From contig SGPL01000454.1 of NCBI GenBank assembly GCA_004802705.1, positions 1 through 26,563 on the forward strand: a DNA stretch of 26,563 bases, read 5' to 3'. Position 1 is the first letter of the stretch, and every line of letters begins with the position of its first letter. Under the pieces are notes generated by a model. It did not search any database and was not told the origin of the DNA. It saw only the letters and a program-made list of their open reading frames with translations. Source of the DNA: Bondarzewia mesenterica (taxonomy: Eukaryota; Basidiomycota; Agaricomycetes; Russulales; Bondarzewiaceae). This document shows positions 18,254 to 26,563 of this stretch, in pieces. A program made the position numbers and the translations under genes.

Positions 18254-20398
18254 ATGTCCTCCGACGCATCCAAAGCACCAGAATCCACTCGGGTAAAGCC
18301 CGATATTGATCACGCAGACGACTCGGCCTCTGACTCCGAACCCGACATGCCTGCAGCAGGCCCTTCAGATGGTGCTCTCCCCGACGGATCCACCAGCAGT
18401 TCCTCCAAGAAGAAGAAAAAGAAAAAGTCAAAAGCTGCAAGGGCCCTTGCCGCTTTGAAGGGTGATGCGGTTCCCCAGCAGCTGGTGGAAACTGTCTTGG
18501 ACAAAGTCAAGGAGGAGCACGGCGCGGATGCGCCTGGGGCCGATATGGAGACGGTCAGGCAGCTACTGGAGCAGTTGAAGATCAAAGATGTGATACAAGG
18601 GAAGAGTGGGCTGGGGGGCAAGAACAAAAAGGATGCCGGCGATCACAAGGTGCGTTTTGATGAAAATTCCGGTGCATGCCAGGCTGAGAAGAAGTAGTTT
18701 TGGGCGACACAACCAGTCCCCCACTACGGTACGTTTCAATTCTGGACAGTAAGTTCATATGTGCTCATTGGCTCGTAGATGAGGCTCCACCTGAAGACGA
18801 TGGGCTGATTGAACCTTCTCGGACTCGGGAGGAAGTTCGTCAGGATCCATATCCTTTACCTAAGGACTTTGAATGGTCCGTCATTGATATCAGCGATCCA
18901 TCTCAAGTAAGAATCAAATTCTGTGTATAATTCTTAAACCCTAATGAACACACCGCAACAGATCAGGGAGGTGTATGAGCTCTTATCAGCAAATTATGTC
19001 GAGGATGATGTCGCAGCTTTCCGCTTCCAATACACTGCTGAATTCCTTGAATGGTAATGCATTATCAAGTGTGCATTTACCTTGTTGATTCATTTTCTTT
19101 ATATAGGGCCCTCAAACCTCCTGGATATCACAAGGAATGGCACATCGGTGTTCGTGTCTCGGCCAACACAAAGCTGGTCGCTTTCATTTCTGGTGTACCA
19201 ATAACCTTGCGTGTTCGCGGCAAGTAAGTCCTTTTACATGTGGGTAATATGAACAAATAGCTTAATTCTACTTGCTCAGTGTCTTCCAAGCGAGTGAAAT
19301 AAACTACCTCTGCGTTCACAAAAAACTGCGATCGAAACGCCTGGCTCCGGTGCTGATCAAGGAGGTCACCCGGCAATGTCACCTCAAGGGCATCTTCCAG
19401 GCCATCTATACTGCTGGAGTTGTTATTCCTACACCTGTTTCAACTTGCCGGTAAATCACCATCGTTTTTTGTCCCATCATCTCCATCATCCTCACTGTGC
19501 TCCGCATCAAGGTACTACCACCGCTCCTTGAATGTACCTAAGCTAGTGGACGTCAAGTTCACGTTCGTTCCGCGGAATATGACGCTCGCGCGCATGATTC
19601 GACAATTCAAGGTCCCCTCTGCACCGCATCTCTCGCGCTCGGGCCTCCGCGAGATGGAGCAGCGCGATGTAGAGGGTGTCGCGGAGCTGTTCACCAAGTA
19701 CATGAAGAGATTCGACATGGTGCCCGAGATGACACATGAGGAAGTGAGGCACCACTTCCTGAGCGGACAGGGCAGAGGCGAGAAGGATTCTGTCACGGGC
19801 CGAAGGGAGGGACAGGTCATCTGGACGTATGTTGTCGAGGTCAGTCCCCCCACTCTTACCATCCGAAGTGACGCTCATAATAACCGACTCGCATTTCTTC
19901 TCTCTCCTACGTGTACTGACCGCGCAGAATCCCACAACGCACAAAATTACCGACTTTTTCTCGTTTTATACCCTGCCCTCGACGATCATGAATCACGCGA
20001 AACATCACCTTCTCGAAGCGGCCTACCTCTTTTACTACGCCACGGACGTCGCATTCCAGGAGGGCGCGGACGATAATGGGCTTCTGAAGAGGCGGCTGCA
20101 GGACCTCATCGGCGACGCGGTCATCGTCGCAGACGAGGCGAAGTTCGACGTGTTCAACGCGTTGACGCTCATGGATAATGCCTACTTCTTGCCCGATCTC
20201 AAGGTAAGCATCTTGATGCCGCATATATGCCATGCATCTCGTTGAGCTGACATATTCTTTGTTTCGTGCCCTTAGTTTGGCTCCGGCGACGGTCTGCTCA
20301 ATTTCTACTTGTACAACTGGAGAACGAAGTCCCTCGCGGGCATGGCCGCCACCGCAGACAAAGAAGTGGGGAGAGGTGTCGGCGTAGTCATGCTGTGA
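18254..20398 (+). CDS. NMT1: Glycylpeptide N-tetradecanoyltransferase (N-myristoyltransferase)
   Basis: Nine exons: 18254-18649, 18698-18728, 18779-18906, 18962-19053, 19107-19223, 19280-19450, 19512-19839, 19928-20203 and 20276-20398; 553 residues. Residues 1-132 form a low-complexity N-terminus with a Ser run and seven lysines, as in other eukaryotic NMTs where it aids ribosome contact. The catalytic part begins [11 protein letters not shown] and contains [20 protein letters not shown] (acyl-CoA binding), [20 protein letters not shown], and [16 protein letters not shown]. The end [12 protein letters not shown] leaves a C-terminal leucine whose carboxylate is the catalytic base in this family. 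The enzyme attaches myristate to N-terminal glycines of ARFs, G-alpha and others. Introns are 48-88 nt. All phases agree, so the model is reliable. Confidence 0.96.
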
Positions 20399-20662
20399 CG
20401 TCCTCTGATCAACGGATCACTCACACTGACACATTACTTTTGAAGAGAAACACGATATACCTTGTCCACATCCAGAATGACACTCAGATACCTACGTATA
20501 TGTCTGCTGATATCAGACTGGGGAGCAATCACGCACACAGCACAGTCTATGACCATCGATTGCCTATGAGTATCATACAAATGCAAAATTTCTTGGTTGT
20601 ACACAAGTTGTACACGTCCGCCTGTGCAGAAGTGGGTCTCGTCGGCGCCCAGTGTCCAATGG
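20399..20662. other. Convergent 3' region NMT1 / UFD1
   Basis: About 264 bp between convergent stop codons. No gene, repeat or structure stood out. Confidence 0.5.
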
Positions 20663-22410
20663 CTAATCGCTATCGATCACGATGACATCGTCATCGTCAA
20701 CCCCCCAGTCTTCTTCAGGCGAAGGGCTCCGTTGCCGTATCTGCCGTCCTGCTCTTGGCGACACACGGGGCACGCTCGCACCTCCCGCCCCCACTGTGCT
20801 CGTGCCGAAGCTGCGCGCAGGTGCGCCCGAGCCCGAACTCGTGCTCAGCGTCTGTCCTTTGCCCCATTTCGTCTCATCCGCGGAATCTTGCTCTTTTGCC
20901 TTTCCCTTTGCGGATGAAGAGGGCTGGGATTGCAATGCAGAGCGGCCGGAGAGCGTGTTGCCAGCACCGCTGAAGGCCGATGAGGGCTTTATTGGGGAAG
21001 AAAATGAGTGAGGGGGTGAGATCAAGTCTAAGAGTAGCAAACCTGAGGCTCATCATTCCCTTCAGTTGCTGGTGGGGGCACGTATGGAGGGACGTTGTAT
21101 CCGAAGAAAAGTTTACCCATAGGAAGATTTAAGGGAGCAGAGGCCTTGATGTCGGACTCGAGATCTTCGTTCGAGATAACGCGATGTTGACTGGATTTGC
21201 AGCATGAGCAATGCTTTTACAGAACATAGGAAAAAAAACTCACTCTGTCCGAATGATCTTGCTGCCTTCAGGTACAGCCTCCGCCTGGCGATGGCTGATC
21301 CCCCTTCCCTTAGTCTTGCGGCCAGCCAACGTCTCGCCCCGCCCCTTGAAGCTCTCCCAATGGTCGCCACCCTTGCTAACAGTCGTTGCGGCCTTGCTAG
21401 TCCCTGCAAAAGTGCCGCCCATCGAGCTGGCAGGACGAGAAGATCCCGGGGTTGAAGAGTTGAGATCGATATTCAGTTTGGACGCCATTGTCGATGGTGG
21501 TGGGGCTTTCGGCCGTTCAGGCTCAACATAACCCACGGGGGCAGCAAAGTCGACCTCTAAGTCAGTGTCTAAAACCGAGATACCTTCCCCTCCAGGTAAT
21601 GCCTCCATGACGAGGAGGCCGAAAACGATGGAGTTGTAGGAGATCTCGATGATATCGCCTTGAGTTAGGGCGGAGAAATTCCGTAGGGCTTGTTCAAGTC
21701 TATTCATACTCGCATTAGTTTCACAAGCAGGGGCTCAAGGGTAAAAATGCATACACAGCTTTGGGATCAGAAATTTCGAGAAAGTGAACTTGCTGGGCCT
21801 GCAATTTGATAAACTTGCCCTTTGGGAGCTCGGTACCAGTGATGCGGATGGGGTCACCCTCGTTTAACCGCAGGGTTTTCATCATCCAATAAGGTAGATG
21901 AACAACGCCCTCCTCCGCAATGAATTCCAAGACACCTGCATGGGTGGAAGCGGCGGGATTTGCTGGATTTCGAAGCTTGAACATCCAAGGTGATTCAAGA
22001 TCGAGAGATGTGAGGTGGGCAAGAGCAGATGGGGGCATTATGACTATAAACACGTCACCAACATAAGAGACATGGAGAATAGGTCGCTATAATCAATACG
22101 CACTTTTGCCACCGTAACTGACATTCTCCCGTTCCCGACCAGGCAACATGGCCATGCTGTACGCCTTCAAGTATTCATCGTATGACCTTGGGTTCAACCG
22201 CCCCATTCCACGAGGACCATATCCTCCCCCAAATCCCCTAGAATCAAAGTGTGTCAGTCTCCCTGCGAAAAACGATGCGGTACGCGTCATACTGTGCTAG
22301 TTGGGCGAAGAGCCCTCCAGGACCACCATTCATTCCTTCTTGTCCGAACTGTACGAGAAAATCAATAAAGCGCAGAAACTACAGTTATGAGATATAATCA
22401 CGAAGTCCAT
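20663..22410 (-). CDS. UFD1: Ubiquitin fusion degradation protein Ufd1 (Cdc48/p97 cofactor)
   Basis: Exons on the minus strand: 22410-22402, 22348-22284, 22237-22104, 22043-21755, 21699-21244, 21190-21043 and 20986-20663; 474 residues. The first 9-nt exon (MDF) is uncertain; an internal ATG at 22333 would give 466 residues. The UFD1 double-psi barrel domain shows SYGGKIIMPPSALAHL, GVLEFIAEEGVVHLPYWMM, DPKAVLEQALRNFSALTQGD and VDFAAPVGYVEP. Ufd1 with Npl4 recruits polyubiquitylated clients to Cdc48 in ER-associated and nuclear degradation. The tail is Ser/Gly/Pro-rich and disordered, with SAFSGAGNTLSG resembling a Cdc48-binding SHP motif. It ends in acidic residues around V-I-V-I-D-S-D, a typical SUMO-interacting motif at the extreme C-terminus. 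One intron is only 46 nt (22283-22238). Confidence 0.92.
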
Positions 22411-22639
22411 TCTACTATATTTTGTTGAATTATTGTAGCCGGATTTGAAGTAGGTAGACGAAGGATGTGGACCAGAATGAGAGGCTTCCAAGTTCCTAGA
22501 GGCTACATACGCAATCCACCACGTGACTGTGTGAGCTTCCTTTTTGGGAAATAACTGCCAGTGCTTCACGGCAGCCCCATCTCCTCGAATCTCAAGGCCG
22601 CACTTTCCTTCCCGTCCATTCATTTCTACCTTAACTATC
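22411..22639. promoter_or_regulatory. Divergent promoter UFD1 / CCT4
   Basis: About 229 bp between start codons. CACGTGA (22520-22526) is an E-box of the Cbf1/USF type about midway between the genes. No other site is convincing. Confidence 0.45.
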
Positions 22640-24681
22640 ATGGCCTCAAAAGTAGCCGCTGCGCCAATTGCGCTTTCTGGACCAAACAAGGCTTTCAATG
22701 ACAAAGTTGGTGCCGCACATTTTTTTCAACGATGGGATATTGACAGACGATCGCAGGGCAAGCCTATGGAAGTTCGCTTGTCGAACATGGTCGCTGCGAA
22801 GGGTATGCCATTGAATATGAATGTTGACCTGTGCTTACTAGCGCCATGACTCAAGCTATCAGCGACGCTGTTCGAACATCTCTTGGTCCTCGAGGGATGG
22901 ACAAGATGGTATTGAAAGTATCCAAAGATCTGACACCGTTTTTGACTCTTTGTCTATGATATAGATACAGACTTCAAAAGGAGAGGTGATTGTTACGAAC
23001 GACGGAGCAACCATTCTTCATAGTATTCAAGCCTTGCACCCTGCTTCGAAGATGGTACGCATGCCCCTTTCATATAGCCATATTTCATTGCATATCAACG
23101 ATGTTGTAGCTTGTGGACCTATCTGCGGCACAAGATGTTGAGGCAGGTGATGGGACTACAACTGTTGTTATCCTTGCGGGTAGCTTCCTTGGCGCTGCCG
23201 AGAAGATGTTGGAGAAAGGCATGCACCCGACAATTATTGCCGAGTCTTTTTTGAAGGCATCAGCAAAAGCGGTTGAATTCTTGACCGATATCTCGACTCC
23301 TATTGATTTGAATGATCGTGCTGTGCTCCTACGTGCTGCGAGCACCTCTTTGAACTCCAAGGTATGACCTTTTAGCTATTTGTTCCCGAACTCTTCCTCA
23401 ATGTAACATGTATTCCAGATTGTTTCCCAATATTCTTCTACCCTTGCTCCCATCGCAGTCTCTGCCGTCACCCGTCTCGCCACTTCCACTTCCTCAAATG
23501 TTGACCTGCGCGATATCCGCATTGTCAAGAAGGTCGGCGGCACCATTGAAGACACCGAACTCATCGACGGTGTCGTGCTCAACCAAAATGTTGTCGTTTC
23601 TGCCGGCGGCCCAACAAGAATAGAGAAGGCCAAGATTGGTTTGATTCAATTCCAGTTGAGCGCACCGAAACCAGATGTACGCTTGCAACTCTTTTACCGC
23701 AGCGTCATTTTCTCATGACCACTCATGCAGATGGACAACACTGTGGTCATTAACGACTATCGCCAAATGGACAAGGTTCTCAAAGAGAACCGAACATATC
23801 TCCTCAACATCTGCAAAAAGATCAAAAAGGCTGGTTGCAATGTGCTCCTTATTCAGAAATCCATCCTTCGCGATGCCGTTGAAGACACGTCGCTCAACTT
23901 TCTAAAAAAACTCAACATTCTTGTGATCAAGGATGTCGAGAGGGACGAGATAGATTTCTTGACGAAGAGCTTGGGCTGCAAGCCAATCGCAGACATCGAT
24001 GCGTTTACGGAGGATAAACTTGGATATGCGGATCTTGTTGAGGAAACCAGCCAGAGTGGTACCAAGGTGGTCAAGATCACAGGCGTAAGGAATAAGGGAC
24101 GAACGGTCAGTATCCTTGCCATGGGCAGCAATTCGATTGTGTTGGAGGAATGCGAGCGTAGTCTCCACGATGCACTCTGTGTCGTGCGGTGTCTCGTGAA
24201 GAAGCGGTGAGTCATAGTATCTGACGCGATAGATGACCATTGACATTGATTCGTCTTTCAGTGCATTGATTGGAGGCGGGGGCGCTCCTGAGATTCACGT
24301 CTCCCGAATGCTCTCTCAGTATGCGCAGTCGCTGAAGGGGATGGAAGCATATTGCTTCCAGGCTTACGCGGATGCACTGGAGGTCATCCCAACAACACTC
24401 GCGGAAAATGCAGGACTCAATCCTATAGCAATTGTCACCGAGCTCCGCAACCGACATGCAATGGGCGAGCGCAACGCAGGCATCAACATCCGAAAGGTCA
24501 GAAACCGAAGTCTAAATCAGGTTGCCTACGGAAAAGCTGACGTTCGATGTAGGGTACAATATCGGATATCCTCCAGGAAGATGTCGTGCAACCCTTGCTT
24601 GTGTCGACTAGTGCCATTGAGCTGGCGACGGAGACGGTCACGCTGTTGTTGAAGATAGATGATTATGTGCAAGCACGGTGA
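22640..24681 (+). CDS. CCT4: Chaperonin TCP-1 complex subunit delta
   Basis: Nine exons: 22640-22705, 22757-22802, 22856-22908, 22965-23054, 23110-23361, 23419-23676, 23731-24206, 24262-24496 and 24553-24681; 534 residues, normal for CCT4. The N-terminus has [20 protein letters not shown] and [11 protein letters not shown]. The ATP site shows NDGATIL and GDGTTTVV (about 98-105). The delta-specific features are [17 protein letters not shown] in the apical domain and the C-terminal half with [39 protein letters not shown] and [13 protein letters not shown]4 is one of eight subunits of the cytosolic ring that folds actin, tubulin and WD40 proteins. The first intron has a GTTGGT donor, less usual than the others. 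All phases agree. Confidence 0.96.
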
Positions 24682-25063
24682 GCCGGTGAGGCAGTCTCTG
24701 TAGACAAATGTCGTCATGTTGGAATAATGCATTTTGTAATTTCTATCACATGAGTTGCCCAGTGCGGCTCGAATCTGCGAGATGATTGCTACTGGACTGC
24801 TATGAGGATGAGAGGTCCTGAAGGCCTCACGATTCCAATTTGCATGATTATTTTTCTGTTAGATGTTCTCTTTTGGGGGGTTTTTTTTGCCGCGTATACA
24901 TTTTCTTTGAATGCTACGTTCATTATTGCAGCTGGCGCCGATCGAGTTGTGATAGGTATAGGAGCTCGGAGCCTGATCGCCCGTCCGGCGTGCGGCGGAG
25001 TTGCCAGAGTCACGGCCGGCGCGCTCCTGCGCTCTTCACTTTGCTACAAGGTATCCGATCCAA
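24682..25063. promoter_or_regulatory. CCT4-ADE8 intergenic region and ADE8 promoter
   Basis: About 382 bp. The left half is AT-rich 3' UTR of CCT4 with a T8 run near 24883-24890. The right half is GC-rich and carries GAGTCA (25007-25012), the reverse complement of TGACTC, 52 bp before the ADE8 start. In yeast, purine genes including ADE8 are activated through TGACTC by Bas1/Bas2 and Gcn4. Whether basidiomycetes do the same is inference. An open frame crosses this region but has no protein-like features. Confidence 0.4.
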
Positions 25064-25801
25064 ATGACCCATTCGCAGCCAACAGAACGACGCATAGTGG
25101 TTCTTATATCAGGCTCAGGTACCCATCATGTATCTTTGCCCTATGCAATCCGTTAAGCGTACAAATTTGTCGAAGGAACAAACCTCCAAGCCCTCATCGA
25201 TGCCCAAAACACCACTTCCCTCCCACAGACCTGTATCACCCTCGTTCTTTCCAACCGAAAAGCTGCTTTCGGTCTTACACGCGCTTCCGCTGCCTCACCA
25301 CCTATCTCCACAGCTTACCTTGCCCTCCAACCTTATCTCAAGGCGCACCCCAACAAATCACGCGCGGACTACGATGCAGAAGTAGCGCGAATTGTTATTC
25401 GCGAGAAGCCTGACCTAGTAGTGCTGGCAGGATGGATGCATGTCCTTGGAGAGAGCTTTTTAGATGTTGTTAGCGGTACGCGGCCGCTTGAGGGTGAAGA
25501 GAAGGTGGAGAAACCAATCCAGGTCATCAATCTGCATCCCGCGTTGCCTGGAACATTTGACGGCGCAAATGCTATTGAACGAGCGTATGAGGCATTTCAG
25601 AATGGTAGGATTGAATTTTCAGGCGCGATGGTGCATCGGGTGGTAAAAGAGGTCGACCGTGGCCAGCCCGTGGTGGTGAAAAAGGTGGAGATCATGAAGG
25701 GCGAACCTTTGGATGCGTTCGAGGAACGACTACATCGGGTCGAATGGGAGATCATTGTCGAGGGCACGAGAAAGGTGTTGGATGAGTTGAAACCATTGTA
25801 G
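25064..25801 (+). CDS. ADE8: Phosphoribosylglycinamide formyltransferase (GART, PurN type)
   Basis: Two exons: 25064-25118 and 25176-25801 with a 57-nt intron; 226 residues, typical of a monofunctional fungal GAR transformylase. The intron splits the signature SGSGTNLQALIDA after the second Gly. Other blocks are LVLSNRKAAFGL, DLVVLAGWMHVLGE, VINLHPALPG with catalytic Asn137 and His139, and HRVVKEVDRGQPVV with catalytic Asp179. The enzyme transfers a formyl group from 10-formyl-tetrahydrofolate to GAR, the third step of purine synthesis, in the cytosol. A short insertion (about 118-132, Glu/Lys-rich) separates GWMHVL from NLHP compared with bacterial PurN. The start ATG has A at -3 and only ten residues before the first beta strand, so it is well supported. 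Confidence 0.95.
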
Positions 25802-26073
25802 GAGTACTGATCTTACTGATCACAGTGCATCACACATGTATCAGCAAAAGCGCGGAAACTTGAAAGTCTCTCTTGCAAAGTGGTTACAGGATTCCCCGGC
25901 GAGCTCAATCATTGACTGCCATACATACATATACAGCACTTGGCGATCTCGACTGGCATCCACATGTGTACGTAGAGTGGTAAGTCACAGTGGGGAAGAT
26001 GGTGCGCCTGAATATCGTCCCGTTAAGTACAGGATAAGATAGTTAAATGATATTAAATTCCAATTTTAATATT

Positions 26074-26155
26074 GCCGGGATAGCTCAGCTGGGAGAGCAA
26101 CAGACTGAAGTTTCATGTCTTCTGGAGGTCCCGTGTTCAATCCACGGTCCTGGCA
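26074..26155 (+). tRNA. tRNA-Phe (GAA) with a 9-nt intron
   Basis: The acceptor stem pairs GCCGGGA (26074-26080) with TCCTGGC plus discriminator A (26155). D arm, A-box TAGCTCAGCTGG and B-box GTGTTCAATCC are standard. The T arm is CCGTG-TTCAATC-CACGG. The anticodon loop is CT-GAA-G followed by the intron TTTCATGTC in the canonical 37/38 position. The intron contains TTC able to pair with the anticodon, as in other eukaryotic pre-tRNAs. Two oddities compared with yeast tRNA-Phe: an A27-G43 mismatch at the end of the anticodon stem, and U at position 38. Confidence 0.92.
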
Positions 26156-26563
26156 TAATTTCCTCCCTACAATCCTTTTTTGAAATGTTAATTTTCTGTC
26201 CTTTCATATTCCCTTGTTATCTCGGGCCTCTAGCAATTTGCATCGAGGTGAGAGTTCTGGATTGAGCCTAGATTGAGCCGTCTTAAAGCTGACCTGATCT
26301 ATTACATATCTAGAAGGCAAGTGCTGTAGCACTGAGTATGTGATGATCCTTGTCCATGCCAATTCAACTCACTTCTTCTCTGAGGTTAGTCACACTCGCA
26401 CAGCCTAGTGAACTTGGGGAAGCTCCGACTGCGTCGGTGCAGACCTTGCTTGCGTGAAGTTCACCAGATGACACGCAGGTGGTGTCGAGCACTACACCAA
26501 TCAGAGGGTACATTTTATTGTAAGCAGGGGTTCGTCGCTAGCATTGTAAGTAATGTGTAATGA
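26156..26563. other. Right-end non-coding region with a nested inverted repeat
   Basis: About 400 bp after the tRNA show no convincing open frame. GTGAACTT (26408-26415) and AAGTTCAC (26457-26464) are perfect inverted arms. Between them lies a small hairpin CCGAC-TGC-GTCGG (26425-26437). The pair forms a nested stem-loop of about 57 nt. Function unknown. Confidence 0.45.
26176..26181 (+). terminator. RNA polymerase III T6 terminator
   Basis: A run of six T residues 21 bp after the tRNA 3' end, the usual Pol III stop signal. Confidence 0.7.

Noticed and set aside
24802..25413. Long plus-strand open frame of about 200 codons crossing the ADE8 start
   Set aside because: Its second half overlaps ADE8 in another frame; the ADE8 frame carries the conserved PurN motifs, so this frame is a shadow.
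26338..26384. Box C/D snoRNA candidate: GTGATGA (26340-26346) followed by CTGA (26380-26383)
   Set aside because: The spacing is only about 33 nt, there is no terminal stem and no C'/D' pair, so the match to short boxes is likely chance.
1..26563. A new multi-gene defence, secondary-metabolite or mobile system
   Set aside because: Nearly all genes are recognisable housekeeping genes on alternating strands; no polyketide synthase, NRPS, terpene synthase, transposase, NLR-like or phage-like protein is visible.

Overview
The window looks like a nuclear chromosome segment of a basidiomycete fungus, probably an Agaricomycete. Conserved eukaryotic single-copy genes are packed closely on both strands. 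Almost every gene is broken by many 43-120 nt GT-AG introns with short pyrimidine tracts and CTRAY-like branch points, intergenic gaps are mostly 150-550 bp, and there is an intron-containing tRNA-Phe. I saw no transposon, CRISPR array or prokaryotic operon structure. All exon models below were built by hand from reading frame, splice signals and remembered family conservation.

Layout, left to right: (1) the 5' part of a DUF726/TMCO4-type hydrolase (minus, runs off the left edge); (2) a Y_phosphatase3-type tyrosine phosphatase (minus) with an apparent 1-nt frame break; (3) NPR2, GATOR1/SEACIT (plus); (4) RCL1, 18S rRNA processing (minus), divergent from (5) UBA3, the NEDD8 E1 catalytic subunit (plus, with one GC-AG intron); (6) SLT11/ECM2 (RBM22-like) splicing factor (plus); (7) a YeeE/YedE sulfur-transport-type membrane protein (minus, with two micro-exons); (8) about 1.5 kb without a solid gene, holding a long imperfect inverted repeat and fragments of possible coding sequence; (9) a small C2HC zinc-finger protein (minus, C-terminal part unsure); (10) MAGO nashi, exon junction complex (minus, odd first splice), divergent from (11) OGG1 (plus); (12) NMT1 N-myristoyltransferase (plus); (13) UFD1 (minus, with a C-terminal SUMO-interaction-like motif), divergent from (14) CCT4 (plus); (15) ADE8 GAR transformylase (plus); (16) tRNA-Phe(GAA).

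Most of the content is housekeeping: protein quality control (UFD1, CCT4, UBA3), RNA processing (RCL1, SLT11, MAGO), DNA repair (OGG1), nutrient signalling (NPR2), lipid modification (NMT1) and purine synthesis (ADE8). I see no coherent new multi-gene system. The points worth a second look are local: two places where a conserved reading frame breaks or needs an unexpected splice (phosphatase, NPR2), a splice site that removes conserved residues from MAGO, a bacterial-type sulfur transporter in an intron-rich fungal gene, a 15-bp bZIP-type palindrome upstream of SLT11, the unresolved 12.7-14.9 kb stretch, and inverted repeats outside genes.
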